A stretch of 64,000 nt of DNA, from assembly GCF_001429285.1 (NCBI RefSeq), contig NZ_LMJJ01000034.1:63159-127158 (forward strand), in the 5' to 3' direction. The notes beneath the pieces were generated by a model. The model was not told the origin of the DNA. It did not search any database and was given only the letters and a program-made list of their open reading frames with translations. Both the position numbers and the translations under genes were made by a program. Shown here one piece after another: positions 1 to 10,051 of this stretch. Numbering within the stretch: position 1 is the stretch's first letter; every line of letters starts with the position of its first letter. The DNA comes from Ensifer sp. Root278. GTDB lineage: Bacteria; Pseudomonadota; Alphaproteobacteria; Rhizobiales; Rhizobiaceae.

Positions 1-113
1 CTGCAATTGCGCTGGTTCCACCCACAGCATCGCGCGCGGCGTCATCATGACGCAGAAATCAAGCACCCGGCAGCCTTGCGGTTCGGCTCAGCCCATCCGC
101 CTTGCCGATATTC
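1..113. other. Left edge, no gene assigned
   Basis: No frame here can be tied to a known protein. In related rhizobia I would expect the nuo-distal gene string to run on toward prolyl-tRNA synthetase, but none of the frames resembles the start of ProS, so nothing is annotated. Two adjacent ATG codons on the minus strand at 43-48 open a frame to the window edge, with no ribosome binding site in front of them. Confidence 0.5.
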
Positions 114-383
114 TCAATAGAATTTCGGGTAAAACCGCGGAATGGAATCGATCCCGTAGCCAAGTTTGACGGAGACGATGTACCAGGCGAGCTGGATGAC
201 AGCCGCGATCGCCGTGGTCAAAAGCACGACCCGTTTCGCATTGAACTTGGCCGGCGCGCTTTCGACGCTTCCCGGGACGACGCTGTTTTCCTCCGCTTGC
301 GTGCGCACTCCCAAGGGAAGCACGGCAAATAGCGTGATCCACCAGATGATGAAGTAAATAGCAAAAGTTGAAAACAGTGGCAT
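114..383 (-). CDS. DUF1467 family small membrane protein
   Basis: An 89-residue integral membrane protein of the DUF1467 family common in alphaproteobacteria; its function is unknown. Two hydrophobic helices are visible, one at residues 5-25 (FAIYFIIWWITLFAVLPLGV) and one at about 52-72, joined by a polar loop. The frame is open further upstream, but those residues are Arg/Cys-rich and unlike a protein. The ATG at 383 follows GGGAG at good spacing and begins MPLFSTFAIYF, so I chose it. It is the last recognisable gene of the string that starts at nuoA and lies 127 bases after the epimerase gene. Family assignment is by sequence resemblance only. Confidence 0.75.
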   Translation of the reverse strand: MPLFSTFAIYFIIWWITLFAVLPLGVRTQAEENSVVPGSVESAPAKFNAKRVVLLTTAIAAVIQLAWYIVSVKLGYGIDSIPRFYPKFY

Positions 384-510
384 TTCCGGCTCCCGGTGAA
401 GGCGATCGACGCAACGACCGCAGGCCGTTTCGCCGCGACATCCGCGACATTCTGTCCGCCTTATAGCGCCGCCGGCCCGATCAGACAAACGCGCATCGCG
501 CGGTCAACTG

Positions 511-915
511 TCACACCTCTTCGAGTTCGATCAGCGTACCCTGGAAATCCTTGGGGTGCAGGAAAAGCACCGGCTTGCCATGCGCACCGATTTTCGGCTC
601 GCCGTCCCCCAGAACGCGAGCTCCGGCCGCACGCAGCGCGTCGCGTGCGGCGAGGATATTGTCCACCTCGTAGCAGATGTGATGCATTCCGCCCGAAGGG
701 TTCTTCGCCAGGAAAGCGGCGATCGGCGAGGTCTCGCCGATCGGCTCCAATAGCTCGACCTTGGTGTTCGCCAGCGTGACGAACACCACGGTTACGCCGT
801 GTTCCGGCAACGTCTGCGGCTCGGTGACGGATGCACCAAGCGTCGAGCGGTAGCTTTCGGCGGCGGCGGCAAGATCCGGCACGGCGATGGCGATATGGTT
901 CACTTTTCCGAGCAT
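511..915 (-). CDS. mce: Methylmalonyl-CoA epimerase
   Basis: A 134-residue cytosolic metalloenzyme of the VOC superfamily. It interconverts (2R)- and (2S)-methylmalonyl-CoA, so that propionyl-CoA carbon can enter the TCA cycle through methylmalonyl-CoA mutase. The protein starts MLGKVNHIAIAVPDL, whose His is the usual first metal ligand. GGMHHICYEV near residue 80 supplies the second, and the C-terminal GTLIELEEV carries the catalytic/ligand Glu. Length is typical of the family. It follows the RNase J gene by 58 bases on the same strand. This link of epimerase with RNase J and biotin ligase is a usual rhizobial arrangement, and biotin is the cofactor of propionyl-CoA carboxylase. Confidence 0.92.
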   Translation of the reverse strand: MLGKVNHIAIAVPDLAAAAESYRSTLGASVTEPQTLPEHGVTVVFVTLANTKVELLEPIGETSPIAAFLAKNPSGGMHHICYEVDNILAARDALRAAGARVLGDGEPKIGAHGKPVLFLHPKDFQGTLIELEEV

Positions 916-973
916 TGCGATCCTCCCGCGTCCTGTACCGGCCCCGCTTACACTGCCGCGGGACGACCGCCAA

Positions 974-2641
974 TCAGACTTTGGTGACGAACACCGTTAC
1001 AATCGGCTTCTTGCCCCACGTCTGGTTGGCCGTGCTGCGAACGGCGCGGCGAACCGCCTCCTGCAGCATGGCCAGATCCTTGCGCTTTGCCCGCGGAATG
1101 CTCTCGACCGCACCGAGGATCGCGTCATAGAGTGTATCCTCCATGTCTTCGCCCTCGTCATCGAATTCCGGCAGACCGATCGCAACGATGTCCGGGTCGC
1201 CAAGGAAATCGTAGCGGCCGTCGAGTACGACGTTGACGGCGACGTGCCCTGCGAAGGAGAGCTTGCGGCGTTCGCCGATGCCCATCTCTTCGAAATCGCC
1301 GATGAGGTTGCCGTCCTTGTAGATGCGGCCATGCGGCGCTTCGTCGATGACCTCGGCCGGACCTGGTGCAAGACGCAGCATTTCACCGTTCCGAAGGCGC
1401 GGAACGCTGGCGATGCCCGACTGCTGACCAAGTTCGGCATGGGCCGTCAGATGCGCGGCTTCGCCATGAACCGGAACGAGAATCTGCGGGCGCAGCCATT
1501 GATACATCTGCTGCAGCTCGGTGCGGCGCGGGTGACCGGACACATGCACCAGCGCTTCACTGTCGGTGATGATGTGTATGCCTTGCTCGACCAGGCCATT
1601 CTTGATGTCGTTGATCGCCTTCTCGTTGCCGGGGATGGTGCGCGAGGAGAACACGACTGTATCGCCGGCGGAAAAAGCCACGTTGCGCATCTCGTCGCGG
1701 GCAATCTTGGCGAGTGCTGCCCGAGGCTCACCCTGGCTACCGGTCAGGATGACCACGACCTTGTCGCGCGGCACGTAGCCGAACTCGTCTTCGGCAAGGA
1801 AAGGCTTGATCCCTTCCATCAGGCCGAGATCCGCGGCCACGGCGACGACCCGCTTCATCGAACTGCCGAGCAGCAGCACATCCCTGCCCGCCTCTTCCGC
1901 CGCCTCGGCGATCGAGCGGATGCGCCCGACATTCGAGGAGAAAGTCGTAATTGCGACCCGGCCCTCGGCGTTGGCGATGATCTTCGTCAGGCTCTCGGAG
2001 ACTTCCTGTTCCGACGGCGAAACACCATCACGCATCGCATTGGTGGAATCGCAGATGAGCGCCAGCACGCCTTCGTCACCAATCTGGCGGAATCGCGTCT
2101 CGTCGGTCAGGGGCCCAAGCGACGGATGCAGGTCGATCTTCCAGTCGCCGGTGTGAACGACAGTGCCGACCGGGGTGCGGATGATCAGCGACATCGGCTC
2201 GGGGATCGAATGGTTGACACCGACCGCCTCGATCTCGAACGGGCCGACATTGATGCGGTCGCCCTGTTTGAAGATCGTCACCGGGATCTCACTGCGGCTT
2301 CTCTCGAAATCGCGCTTGGCTTCCAGCATGCCTGCCGTGAACGGCGAGGCATAGACCGGAACGTTAAGGCCCGGCCAGAGATCGTTCAGGCCGCCATAAT
2401 GGTCCTCGTGGGCGTGGGTAATGATGATGCCCTTGAGATTGCGGCGCTCTTCCGCCAGGAAGCTGATATCTGCGAGAACCAGATCCACGCCCGGAAGGTC
2501 CGGCCCCGGAAAGGTGACGCCGCAATCGACCATGATCCACTGGCGGCTTCCAGGCCGTCCGTAGCCGTATAGGCCAAGATTCATGCCGATTTCGCCGACG
2601 CCGCCGAGCGGCAAGAACACCAGTTCTTCTTCTTGCGCCAT
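974..2641 (-). CDS. rnj: Ribonuclease J
   Basis: A 555-residue metallo-beta-lactamase/beta-CASP ribonuclease. Family members act as 5'-3' exonuclease and endonuclease in mRNA turnover and rRNA 5'-end maturation. The zinc site HAHEDH is at residues 76-81. Further landmarks are VVHTGDWKID, the beta-CASP region (ICDSTNAMRDG, FSSNVGRI) and the late VSGHPRR and PVHGE motifs. Length fits RNase J. The start at 2641 has only a weak upstream AAGG, but MAQEEELVFLPLGGVGEIGMN is the usual N-terminus. It lies 26 bases after birA in the same string, so it is probably co-transcribed at least in part with the end of nuo. Confidence 0.95.
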   Translation of the reverse strand: MAQEEELVFLPLGGVGEIGMNLGLYGYGRPGSRQWIMVDCGVTFPGPDLPGVDLVLADISFLAEERRNLKGIIITHAHEDHYGGLNDLWPGLNVPVYASPFTAGMLEAKRDFERSRSEIPVTIFKQGDRINVGPFEIEAVGVNHSIPEPMSLIIRTPVGTVVHTGDWKIDLHPSLGPLTDETRFRQIGDEGVLALICDSTNAMRDGVSPSEQEVSESLTKIIANAEGRVAITTFSSNVGRIRSIAEAAEEAGRDVLLLGSSMKRVVAVAADLGLMEGIKPFLAEDEFGYVPRDKVVVILTGSQGEPRAALAKIARDEMRNVAFSAGDTVVFSSRTIPGNEKAINDIKNGLVEQGIHIITDSEALVHVSGHPRRTELQQMYQWLRPQILVPVHGEAAHLTAHAELGQQSGIASVPRLRNGEMLRLAPGPAEVIDEAPHGRIYKDGNLIGDFEEMGIGERRKLSFAGHVAVNVVLDGRYDFLGDPDIVAIGLPEFDDEGEDMEDTLYDAILGAVESIPRAKRKDLAMLQEAVRRAVRSTANQTWGKKPIVTVFVTKV

Positions 2642-2667
2642 ATTGTAATGCGCCCTTGTTCTAGGAA

Positions 2668-3435
2668 TTATCCGAAAAATACGTCGCCGGCGGCAATCGC
2701 GTGCATCGTGCCTGACCCGGTATCGAGCATCAACCGCCCGGTCTCATCAATACCGGCAAAGCGACCCGAAAGCGACCGGTCCGGCAGGTTCACAGTTATC
2801 GTCTCACCGATGCCGCGGGCGGCGGATCGCCACTGTTCTATGGTCTTTGCAATACCTGCGCCGCGCTCCCACAGCGACAACGTCTCCGCCATCGTCATGA
2901 ACAGCCGCGCGAAAAGTTCGTCGGGAGAAACCGAAGCGCCTTCCTTCCTCAACGAGGTCACGGGATAGAGGGCTTCATCCGGCTGCACGGCAATGTTGAT
3001 GCCACAGCCAATGACCAGTGCCTGGCGCCCATCTGCAAGCGCCTCACCCTCGAGCAGGATGCCGCAGGTCTTTTTGCCGTCGATGAGAATATCGTTCGGC
3101 CATTTGATCTCGACCGGTGCAGCGCCCGGCGGCATCACCTGGCGGATTGCCCGGTGCACGGCAACGGCAACCGCGAGCGGCAGGGAATGCAAATGCTCGA
3201 TCGGCGCCGGATCAATCAGGAGAAGCGATGCGTAGAGATTGCCGGGCTCAGAGAACCAGGCGCGACCGCGGCGTCCCCGGCCACCGGTCTGCCTGACAGC
3301 GGTGACCCAGAGATTGCCCGGGTCGCCCTGGCGCGCACGCGCCAGGCATTCGCTGTTTGTTGATCCAACCGCATCGAGAGCGACGTGCCGGAAATCGTCG
3401 GGCGATATCCGGCCGCCGCTTTTAAGGGCGATCAA
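2668..3435 (-). CDS. birA: Biotin--[acetyl-CoA-carboxylase] ligase
   Basis: A 255-residue biotin protein ligase that makes biotinyl-AMP and loads biotin onto the carrier domains of acetyl-CoA, propionyl-CoA and pyruvate carboxylases. The adenylate-binding loop GRGRRGR is at residues 52-58 and the active-site KWPND at 111-115; a small C-terminal SH3-like domain follows ([14 protein letters not shown]). There is no N-terminal winged helix, so this is a class I ligase that cannot act as the E. coli-type bio-operon repressor. Its start codon overlaps the nuoN stop by four bases (ATGA), which indicates translational coupling with the complex I genes. Confidence 0.95.
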   Translation of the reverse strand: MIALKSGGRISPDDFRHVALDAVGSTNSECLARARQGDPGNLWVTAVRQTGGRGRRGRAWFSEPGNLYASLLLIDPAPIEHLHSLPLAVAVAVHRAIRQVMPPGAAPVEIKWPNDILIDGKKTCGILLEGEALADGRQALVIGCGINIAVQPDEALYPVTSLRKEGASVSPDELFARLFMTMAETLSLWERGAGIAKTIEQWRSAARGIGETITVNLPDRSLSGRFAGIDETGRLMLDTGSGTMHAIAAGDVFFG

Positions 3436-4880
3436 AAGAAGGTCCGCGCCGCGGCCTCGGCAGCGCTTCCAAGCGGACCGCCGATCAGGACGTATCCAAG
3501 GACGAACAGACCCGAGAGACCGAACACCAGTTTCAGTTCGCCAGCCGTACGGGCGAACTCGCCCTTGGCGTCATCGAACCACATCACTTTGATGACGCGC
3601 AGGTAGTAATAGGCGCCGACAACGGATGCGAGGACGCCGATGATGGCGAGTGCATAGAGCTGCGCTTCGATTGCGGCCATGAACACGAAGTACTTCCCGA
3701 AGAAGCCTGCCATCGGCGGAATGCCGGCGAGCGAGAACATCAGGACGGTCAGGACGGTCGCCATGAAGGGGTTCGTCTGCGAGAGACCAGCGAGATCGTC
3801 GACGTTTTCAACGTTTTCACCTTCCTTACGCCGCATCGCCAGGATGCAGGCGAAGGTGCCGAGCGTCATGACCATGTAAATGAGCATGTAGAGCAGCACG
3901 CCGCGAACGCCCGCCATCGAGCCGGCGGCAAGGCCGACAAGCGCATAGCCCATGTGGCCGATCGAGGAATAGGCCATCAGACGCTTGATGTTCTTCTGGC
4001 CGATCGCCGCGAAGGAGCCGAGCAGCATCGAAGCGATCGAGATGAAGACGATGATCTGCTGCCAGTCGGCAACAACGGGTTCAAAGGCATTGATGACGAT
4101 ACGCACAAGGATCGCCATGGCCGCAACCTTCGGCGCTGCCGCGAAGAAGGCGGTGACCGGCGTTGGCGCACCTTCGTAAACATCCGGCGTCCACATGTGG
4201 AACGGCACGGCCGAGATCTTGAAGGCGAGACCGGCGAGCACGAAGACGAGACCGAAGATCAGGCCGAGCGAACGTCCCTCCGCCGTCAGTGCAGCGGCGA
4301 TCTGGGTAAAGCCGGTGTGGCCAGTGAAGCCGTAGATCAGCGACATGCCATAGAGCAGCATGCCCGAGGAAAGCGCACCGAGCACGAAGTACTTGAGGCC
4401 GGCCTCGGTCGAGCGGATGCTGTCGCGGTTGATCGCAGCGACGACGTAGAGCGCCAGCGACTGCAGTTCCAGCGACAGGTACAGCGACATCAGGTCGTTG
4501 GCCGAGATCATCAACAGCATGCCGAGCGTTGCCAGCACCAGAAGCACCGGGAACTCGAAGCGATCAATCTGGGCGGAACGCGCGTGACCGACTGTCATCA
4601 CCAGTGCCGTGATCGAACCGATCAACGCCAGCACCTTCATGAACTTGGCGAAGGGATCCGACAGGAAGGCGCCGCCATAGGCCGAGCCTTCGCCGGTCTT
4701 TAGCACGAGCCAGAGACCGGCGATGATCAGAACGGCAACCGCAAGGCCGGTGACCGTCGACGCCGATTTTTCGCCGGCAAACACGCCGATCATCAGCAAT
4801 GCCATCGCGCCGACCGCGAGGATCAACTCGGGGATCGAGAGTTGCAGGCTTGCAAGGAGGGTTTCAGCAGTCATGTCCAA
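3432..4880 (-). CDS. nuoN: NADH-quinone oxidoreductase subunit N
   Basis: A 482-residue antiporter-like membrane subunit of complex I, one of three (L, M, N) that form the proton channels of the membrane arm. About 14 hydrophobic helices are visible. Conserved features include the Glu in [15 protein letters not shown] and the proton-path Lys in [16 protein letters not shown] and [18 protein letters not shown]. It follows nuoM by 13 bases and overlaps birA by four. Length is normal. Confidence 0.97.
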   Translation of the reverse strand: MDMTAETLLASLQLSIPELILAVGAMALLMIGVFAGEKSASTVTGLAVAVLIIAGLWLVLKTGEGSAYGGAFLSDPFAKFMKVLALIGSITALVMTVGHARSAQIDRFEFPVLLVLATLGMLLMISANDLMSLYLSLELQSLALYVVAAINRDSIRSTEAGLKYFVLGALSSGMLLYGMSLIYGFTGHTGFTQIAAALTAEGRSLGLIFGLVFVLAGLAFKISAVPFHMWTPDVYEGAPTPVTAFFAAAPKVAAMAILVRIVINAFEPVVADWQQIIVFISIASMLLGSFAAIGQKNIKRLMAYSSIGHMGYALVGLAAGSMAGVRGVLLYMLIYMVMTLGTFACILAMRRKEGENVENVDDLAGLSQTNPFMATVLTVLMFSLAGIPPMAGFFGKYFVFMAAIEAQLYALAIIGVLASVVGAYYYLRVIKVMWFDDAKGEFARTAGELKLVFGLSGLFVLGYVLIGGPLGSAAEAAARTFF

Positions 4881-4893
4881 TCACGTCCTGTGG

Positions 4894-6405
4894 TCATTGC
4901 ACCGAAAGCGCAACGTTTTGCGCTGCCTGCAGGGCTGCGGAGTAGTTGTTGACGAGCAGATCCACGGAAGCCGCGGTCGCATCGAAGATCGGTGCCGGAT
5001 AGACGCCGAAAAAGATCGTCAGGATCACCAGCGGATAGAGGATCGCCTTTTCACGACCGGAAAGATCGAGCAGAGACTTCAGGCTTTCCTTCTCCAGCGC
5101 ACCGAAGATCACTCGTCGGTAGAGCCAGAGCGCATAGGCGGCCGAAAGGATCACACCGGACGTGGCGAAGAGCGCCACCCAGGTGTTGGCGCGGAAGGCG
5201 CCGACCAAGGTCAGCACTTCACCGACGAAGCTAGACGTGCCCGGCAAGCCAACGTTGGCCATGGTGAACACCATGAAGGCGACGGCGTATTTCGGCATAT
5301 TGTTGACGAGACCGCCATAGGCCGCGATCTCGCGGGTGTGCAAACGGTCATAGACGACGCCGACGCAAAGGAAGAGTGCGCCGGAGACGATGCCGTGCGA
5401 CAGCATCTGGAAGATCGCGCCCTGAACGCCCTGAACATTGGCGGCGAAGATGCCCATCGTCACATAGCCCATATGCGCCACCGACGAATAGGCGATCAGC
5501 TTCTTGATGTCGGTCTGCATCATCGCCACCAGCGAGGTGTAGATGATAGCGACGACCGACAGCGTGAAGACGAACGGAGCGAAATAGTCGGATGCCAGCG
5601 GGAACATCGGCAGCGAGAAGCGCAGGAAGCCGTAGCCGCCGAGCTTCAGGAGAATGCCCGCCAGGATGACCGAGCCCGCTGTCGGCGCCTGAACGTGCGC
5701 GTCCGGAAGCCAGGTATGGACTGGCCACATCGGCATCTTCACCGCGAAGGAGGCGAAGAAGGCCAGCCACAACCAGGTCTGCATCTGGCGCGGGAAGTTG
5801 TAGGCGAGCAGCTGCGTGATGTCGGTGGTACCGGCCTGCCAGTACATCGCCATGATCGCGAGCAGCATCAGCACCGAGCCGAGCAGCGTGTAGAGGAAGA
5901 ACTTGTAGCTGGCGTAGACGCGGTCCTTGCCACCCCAGACGCCGATGATGAGGAACATCGGGATCAGGCCAGCTTCGAAGAACACGTAGAACAGCACGAT
6001 ATCGAGCGACACGAAGACGCCGATCATGAACGTTTCCAAGACCAGAAACGCGATCATGTATGCCTTGAGACGCTTCTCGATCGACAGCCAGCTTGCGAGC
6101 ACGCAGAACGGCATGAGGAAGGCCGAGAGCACGACGAAGAGCACCGAGATGCCATCGACTCCGAGATGATAGGAAATGCCGGTGCCGAGCCACTCGTGCT
6201 TTTCGAGCATCTGGAAGCCGGGGTTCGATGCATCGAACTGGTACCAGATGTAGACCGACACCGCGAAGGTGAAGATCGTCGTCAGCAGCGAAACGTTCAG
6301 GATGTTCCGGCGGCCGTAGGCGCTGTCTTCCCTGACAAGCAAGAGAAGCAGTACGCCGACGAGCGGCATGAAGGTGACCGCGGAAAGTACGGGCCAATCG
6401 GTCAT
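4894..6405 (-). CDS. nuoM: NADH-quinone oxidoreductase subunit M
   Basis: A 503-residue proton-pumping subunit of the complex I membrane arm. Recognisable motifs are [21 protein letters not shown] with the channel Glu, [20 protein letters not shown] with the channel Lys, and [18 protein letters not shown]. The frame opens nine codons earlier, but the ATG at 6405 has AGGAG at good distance and overlaps the nuoL stop as TGATG, so the start [12 protein letters not shown] is preferred. Tight coupling to nuoL upstream and nuoN downstream. Confidence 0.97.
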   Translation of the reverse strand: MTDWPVLSAVTFMPLVGVLLLLLVREDSAYGRRNILNVSLLTTIFTFAVSVYIWYQFDASNPGFQMLEKHEWLGTGISYHLGVDGISVLFVVLSAFLMPFCVLASWLSIEKRLKAYMIAFLVLETFMIGVFVSLDIVLFYVFFEAGLIPMFLIIGVWGGKDRVYASYKFFLYTLLGSVLMLLAIMAMYWQAGTTDITQLLAYNFPRQMQTWLWLAFFASFAVKMPMWPVHTWLPDAHVQAPTAGSVILAGILLKLGGYGFLRFSLPMFPLASDYFAPFVFTLSVVAIIYTSLVAMMQTDIKKLIAYSSVAHMGYVTMGIFAANVQGVQGAIFQMLSHGIVSGALFLCVGVVYDRLHTREIAAYGGLVNNMPKYAVAFMVFTMANVGLPGTSSFVGEVLTLVGAFRANTWVALFATSGVILSAAYALWLYRRVIFGALEKESLKSLLDLSGREKAILYPLVILTIFFGVYPAPIFDATAASVDLLVNNYSAALQAAQNVALSVQ

Positions 6406-8399
6406 CAGAAGGAACTCCTGAACATCATCCAAGTAACGAGCGCGGCAATGCCGATCAGCATCGCGAACGCGTAGTGATAGAGGTAACCAGTCTGCAGGCG
6501 GACAACGCGGTCAGTAACGTTGAGCACACGTGCAGCAATGCCGTTCGGGCCGTAGCCATCGATCACGCGGCCGTCGCCTTCCTTCCAGAGGAAGGTGCCG
6601 AGCCACTTGGCGGAGCGCACGAACAGCAGGTCGTAGAGCTCGTCGAAGTACCACTTGTTGAGCAGGAACTGGTAGAGGCCACGGTGCTGGTCTGCCAGAT
6701 AATTCGGCAGTTCCGGCCGGCGGATATACATGTACCAGGCGGTGAAGAGGCCGAGCGCCATGGCGCAGAACGGGCTCCACTTAACCCACAGCGGTACGTG
6801 GTGGTACTCATGCAGGACTTCGTTTTCAGCCGATGTGAACAGCGCACCCTTCCAGAACTCGGCATAGCCTTCGCCGAAGAAGTGGTCGTGGAAGAGGAAA
6901 CCTGCGATCAGTGCGCCGGCGGCGAGAATGTAGAGCGGCACCAGCATGACCTGCGGCGACTCGTGCACGTGATGCATGACATCCGACGACGCACGGGGCT
7001 TGCCGTGGAACGTCATGAAGGCCAGGCGCCACGAATAGAAGCTGGTGAAGAGCGCGGCGACCACCAGCAGGGCGAAGGCGAAACCGGATACCGAGCTGTG
7101 CGCGGCAAACGTCGACTCGATGATCGCGTCCTTCGAGAAGAAGCCAGCCGTACCGAAGAGCGTACCGGGAATACCGACACCGGTCAGCGCGATCGTACCG
7201 ATGAACATCATCCAGTAGGTGACCGGGATGTGCTTCCTGAGGCCACCCATGTAGCGCATGTCCTGCTCGCCATCGACGGCGTGAATGACCGAACCGGCAC
7301 CCAAGAACAGGAGAGCCTTGAAGAAGGCGTGCGTGAACAGGTGGAAGATCGCTGCGCCATAGGCGCCGACGCCGAGCGCCACAAACATGTAGCCGAGCTG
7401 CGAGCAGGTCGAATAGGCGATCACGCGCTTGATGTCGTTCTGGACGAGACCAACGGTCGCGGCGAAGAAGGCGGTGATGGCACCGATGATCGTCACGACG
7501 GTCAGTGCGTCCGGCGACAGTTCGAAGAGCGGCGACATGCGGGCGACGAGGAAGACGCCGGCGGTAACCATGGTTGCGGCATGGATAAGAGCCGAAACCG
7601 GGGTCGGGCCCTCCATCGCGTCCGGAAGCCAGGTGTGCAGCAGGAACTGCGCCGACTTACCCATCGCGCCCATGAAGAGCAGCAAGCAGGCCGCAGTGAT
7701 CGCGTCAGCCTTGTCGAGGTGCATACCGAACAGGGTGACAACCGCCTCCCCTGCTGCAGCGCCTTCGGCCGGCAGATAGGTCTGGGCGACGGCGAAGATC
7801 GTCTCGAAGTTGACCGAGCCGAACAGCACGAAGACGAGGAAGATGCCGAGCGAGAAGCCGAAGTCGCCGACGCGGTTGACGATGAAGGCCTTCATCGCGG
7901 CAGCATTCGCCGACGGCTTCTTGTACCAGAAGCCGATGAGCAGGTAGGACGCGAGACCCACACCTTCCCAGCCGAAGAACATCTGCACCAGATTGTCCGA
8001 CGTGATGAGCATCAGCATCGCGAAGGTGAAGAGCGAAAGATAGGCAAAGAAGCGCGGACGATGCGGATCGTGGTGCATGTATCCGATCGAATAGACATGC
8101 ACGAGCGTCGACACCGTGTTGACGACGACGAACATGACCGATGTCAGCGTATCGACGCGGAACGCCCATTCGACATCGAAGCTGCCGGATTGGATCCAGC
8201 GCAGCACCGAAACCTTGATCATCTCCTGGTGGCCCAAGGCGACGTCGAAGAAGACGTACCAGGACAGCGCAGCGGCGATGATCATCAGACCGCTTGTCAC
8301 ATATTCCGATGCCTTGGCGCCGATCGAAGTACCGAAGAGGCCGGCGATCAGAAAGCCGATCAAAGGCAGGAAGACGATAGCCTTGATGATGGTATCCAT
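6405..8399 (-). CDS. nuoL: NADH-quinone oxidoreductase subunit L
   Basis: A 664-residue distal proton-pumping subunit of complex I, with the long lateral helix at the C-terminus that tethers the membrane arm. It has the canonical antiporter core: [18 protein letters not shown] with the channel Glu, [20 protein letters not shown] with the channel Lys, and [18 protein letters not shown]. Length is typical. It starts seven bases after the nuoK stop, and its own stop overlaps the nuoM start. Confidence 0.97.
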   Translation of the reverse strand: MDTIIKAIVFLPLIGFLIAGLFGTSIGAKASEYVTSGLMIIAAALSWYVFFDVALGHQEMIKVSVLRWIQSGSFDVEWAFRVDTLTSVMFVVVNTVSTLVHVYSIGYMHHDPHRPRFFAYLSLFTFAMLMLITSDNLVQMFFGWEGVGLASYLLIGFWYKKPSANAAAMKAFIVNRVGDFGFSLGIFLVFVLFGSVNFETIFAVAQTYLPAEGAAAGEAVVTLFGMHLDKADAITAACLLLFMGAMGKSAQFLLHTWLPDAMEGPTPVSALIHAATMVTAGVFLVARMSPLFELSPDALTVVTIIGAITAFFAATVGLVQNDIKRVIAYSTCSQLGYMFVALGVGAYGAAIFHLFTHAFFKALLFLGAGSVIHAVDGEQDMRYMGGLRKHIPVTYWMMFIGTIALTGVGIPGTLFGTAGFFSKDAIIESTFAAHSSVSGFAFALLVVAALFTSFYSWRLAFMTFHGKPRASSDVMHHVHESPQVMLVPLYILAAGALIAGFLFHDHFFGEGYAEFWKGALFTSAENEVLHEYHHVPLWVKWSPFCAMALGLFTAWYMYIRRPELPNYLADQHRGLYQFLLNKWYFDELYDLLFVRSAKWLGTFLWKEGDGRVIDGYGPNGIAARVLNVTDRVVRLQTGYLYHYAFAMLIGIAALVTWMMFRSSF

Positions 8400-8406
8400 A
8401 GCCCAA

Positions 8407-8715
8407 TCAGCCCTTCATCATGTTGACGTCTTCAACAGCGATCGAGCCGCGGTTGCGGTAGAAGACGACGAGAATTGCAAGTCCGATAGCCGCTTCCGCA
8501 GCCGCGACGGTCAGGATGAACAGGGCAAAGACCTGGCCAGTGATGTCATTCAGGAACGCCGAGAAGGCGACCATGTTGATGTTGACCGCGAGAAGAATGA
8601 GTTCGACCGACATCAGGATAACGATGACGTTCTTCCGGTTCAGGAAGATGCCGAAGACGCCCAGCGTGAACAGGATGGCGCTGACGGTGAGATAGTGGGA
8701 AATTCCGATTTCCAT
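8407..8715 (-). CDS. nuoK: NADH-quinone oxidoreductase subunit K
   Basis: A 102-residue membrane subunit with three helices. The two conserved membrane Glu residues of the E-channel are visible in [16 protein letters not shown] and [14 protein letters not shown]. It begins [16 protein letters not shown], which is usual. It is 27 bases downstream of nuoJ in the nuo operon. Confidence 0.97.
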   Translation of the reverse strand: MEIGISHYLTVSAILFTLGVFGIFLNRKNVIVILMSVELILLAVNINMVAFSAFLNDITGQVFALFILTVAAAEAAIGLAILVVFYRNRGSIAVEDVNMMKG

Positions 8716-8742
8716 TTTATGTTCCTCGATCTCGCGTCCGAC

Positions 8743-9357
8743 TTAGATGCCCTGGCCCGGCTTGACCGTGACCACTTCGACGGCGGTCTCGGGCGTACGG
8801 GCAACCTGCTGCGGGATATTCTGGCGCTTGATGTTTTCGCGGTGGCGCAGGGTCAGCACGATGGCGCCGATCATGGCGACGAGCAGCACAAGGCCAGCGA
8901 TCTGGAAGAAGTAGACGTAGTGGGTATAGAGCACGTCGCCGAGGGCTGCCGTGTTCGTCCGCTCCGTGACGGCCGGGATCGGCATCGAAATCGCCTTGGC
9001 GATCTCAGGCGAGAACGTTGCGCCGCCGACCACGATGATAAGCTCGGCAGCCAGGATCAGGCCGATCAGCGCGCCGATCGGCGCGTATTCGAGCACGCCC
9101 GCCCGCAATTCCGCGAAGTCGATGTCGAGCATCATGACGACGAACAGGAACAGCACCGCGACCGCGCCGACATAGACGACCAGCAGGATCATCGCGAGGA
9201 ACTCGGCGCCGGTCAGCAGGAACAGGCCTGCCGAGTTGAAAAAGGTCAGGATCAGGAACAGAACCGAATAAACCGGGTTCCTGGCCGCAATGACCATAAA
9301 TGCCGACGCCACCGCGATGAAGGCAAAGAGATAGAAAAAAAGAACCTGCAGACCCAT
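8743..9357 (-). CDS. nuoJ: NADH-quinone oxidoreductase subunit J
   Basis: A 204-residue membrane subunit with five predicted helices; ND6-type TM3 is recognisable in FLAMILLVVYVGAVAVLFLF. The frame runs 20 codons further upstream (MPVEWGLKRL...), but that stretch is polar and not family-like. The ATG at 9357, giving MGLQVLFFYLFAFIAVASAF, matches known NuoJ starts. The spacer to nuoI is the largest in the operon and holds a hairpin. Confidence 0.95.
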   Translation of the reverse strand: MGLQVLFFYLFAFIAVASAFMVIAARNPVYSVLFLILTFFNSAGLFLLTGAEFLAMILLVVYVGAVAVLFLFVVMMLDIDFAELRAGVLEYAPIGALIGLILAAELIIVVGGATFSPEIAKAISMPIPAVTERTNTAALGDVLYTHYVYFFQIAGLVLLVAMIGAIVLTLRHRENIKRQNIPQQVARTPETAVEVVTVKPGQGI

Positions 9358-9418
9358 GATCGGTGCCTTCTTCGTCTTGCACGGCGTGAGGCGCTTCAGG
9401 CCCCACTCCACAGGCAAA

Positions 9419-9436
9419 GCCGGACACGCGTCCGGC
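9419..9436 (-). repeat. Intercistronic hairpin between nuoI and nuoJ
   Basis: Perfect 7-base arms (gccggac / gtccggc) around a 4-base loop, in the 138-base gap between nuoI and nuoJ. No T-run follows on the minus strand, so it does not look like an intrinsic terminator. It may mark an mRNA processing or stabilising site. Confidence 0.5.
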
Positions 9437-9495
9437 CGTTGCCCAAACCTATGTCACATGCACCGCCCTCCCCGGGGCGGCGCTACGCTCTGGCC

Positions 9496-9990
9496 TCAGC
9501 GATAGGGCGAGTCCATTGCGATGTTGCGGGCGATTTCGCGCTCCCAACGGTCGCCATTGGCGAGGAGCTTGTCCTTGTCGTAGTAAAGCTCTTCGCGCGT
9601 CTCGGTGGCGAACTCGAAGTTCGGGCCCTCGACGATGGCATCAACCGGACAGGCTTCCTGGCAGAAACCGCAATAGATGCACTTCACCATGTCGATGTCG
9701 TAGCGCACGGTGCGGCGGGTGCCGTCATTGCGGCGCGGTCCAGCTTCGATGGTGATGGCCTGTGCAGGACAGATCGCCTCGCAGAGCTTGCAGGCGATGC
9801 AACGCTCTTCACCATTCGGGTAGCGGCGCAGCGCATGCTCGCCACGGAAGCGCGGGCTGACCGGCCCTTTTTCAAAGGGGTAGTTCAACGTCGCCTTCGG
9901 CTTGAAGAAATAGCGCATCGACAGAAAGAACGCGCCGACGAATTCCTTCAGGAACAGCGAGCTGACGGCTTGCGAAAGACCGGCCATCAT
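9496..9990 (-). CDS. nuoI: NADH-quinone oxidoreductase subunit I
   Basis: A 164-residue peripheral-arm subunit that carries iron-sulfur clusters N6a and N6b on the path to quinone. Two 8Fe ferredoxin-type motifs are visible: [12 protein letters not shown] and [12 protein letters not shown]. The N-terminal amphipathic helix ([19 protein letters not shown]) contacts the membrane. Two ATG codons stand side by side at 9990 and 9987. GGAGG lies three bases before the first and six before the second, so the second may be the main start (163 residues). Confidence 0.97.
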   Translation of the reverse strand: MMAGLSQAVSSLFLKEFVGAFFLSMRYFFKPKATLNYPFEKGPVSPRFRGEHALRRYPNGEERCIACKLCEAICPAQAITIEAGPRRNDGTRRTVRYDIDMVKCIYCGFCQEACPVDAIVEGPNFEFATETREELYYDKDKLLANGDRWEREIARNIAMDSPYR

Positions 9991-10051
9991 TTACCTCCAG
10001 AATTGCCGGCCTGGGAGCGACCGGCGGTATGCTGCCAAACGTGAGCCATCG

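Noticed and set aside
1-113. Possible start of prolyl-tRNA synthetase at the left edge
   Set aside because: Expected from rhizobial gene order, but no frame reads like the conserved ProS N-terminus.
887-2572. Long open frame of 561 codons on the plus strand, antisense to RNase J
   Set aside because: Shadow of the GC-rich minus-strand gene; its composition is Arg/Asp/His-rich and it has no recognisable domain.
4723-8426. Two long plus-strand frames (583 and 650 codons) opposite nuoM and nuoL
   Set aside because: They are the antisense of conserved hydrophobic subunits, giving His/Arg/Glu-rich sequence with no family likeness.
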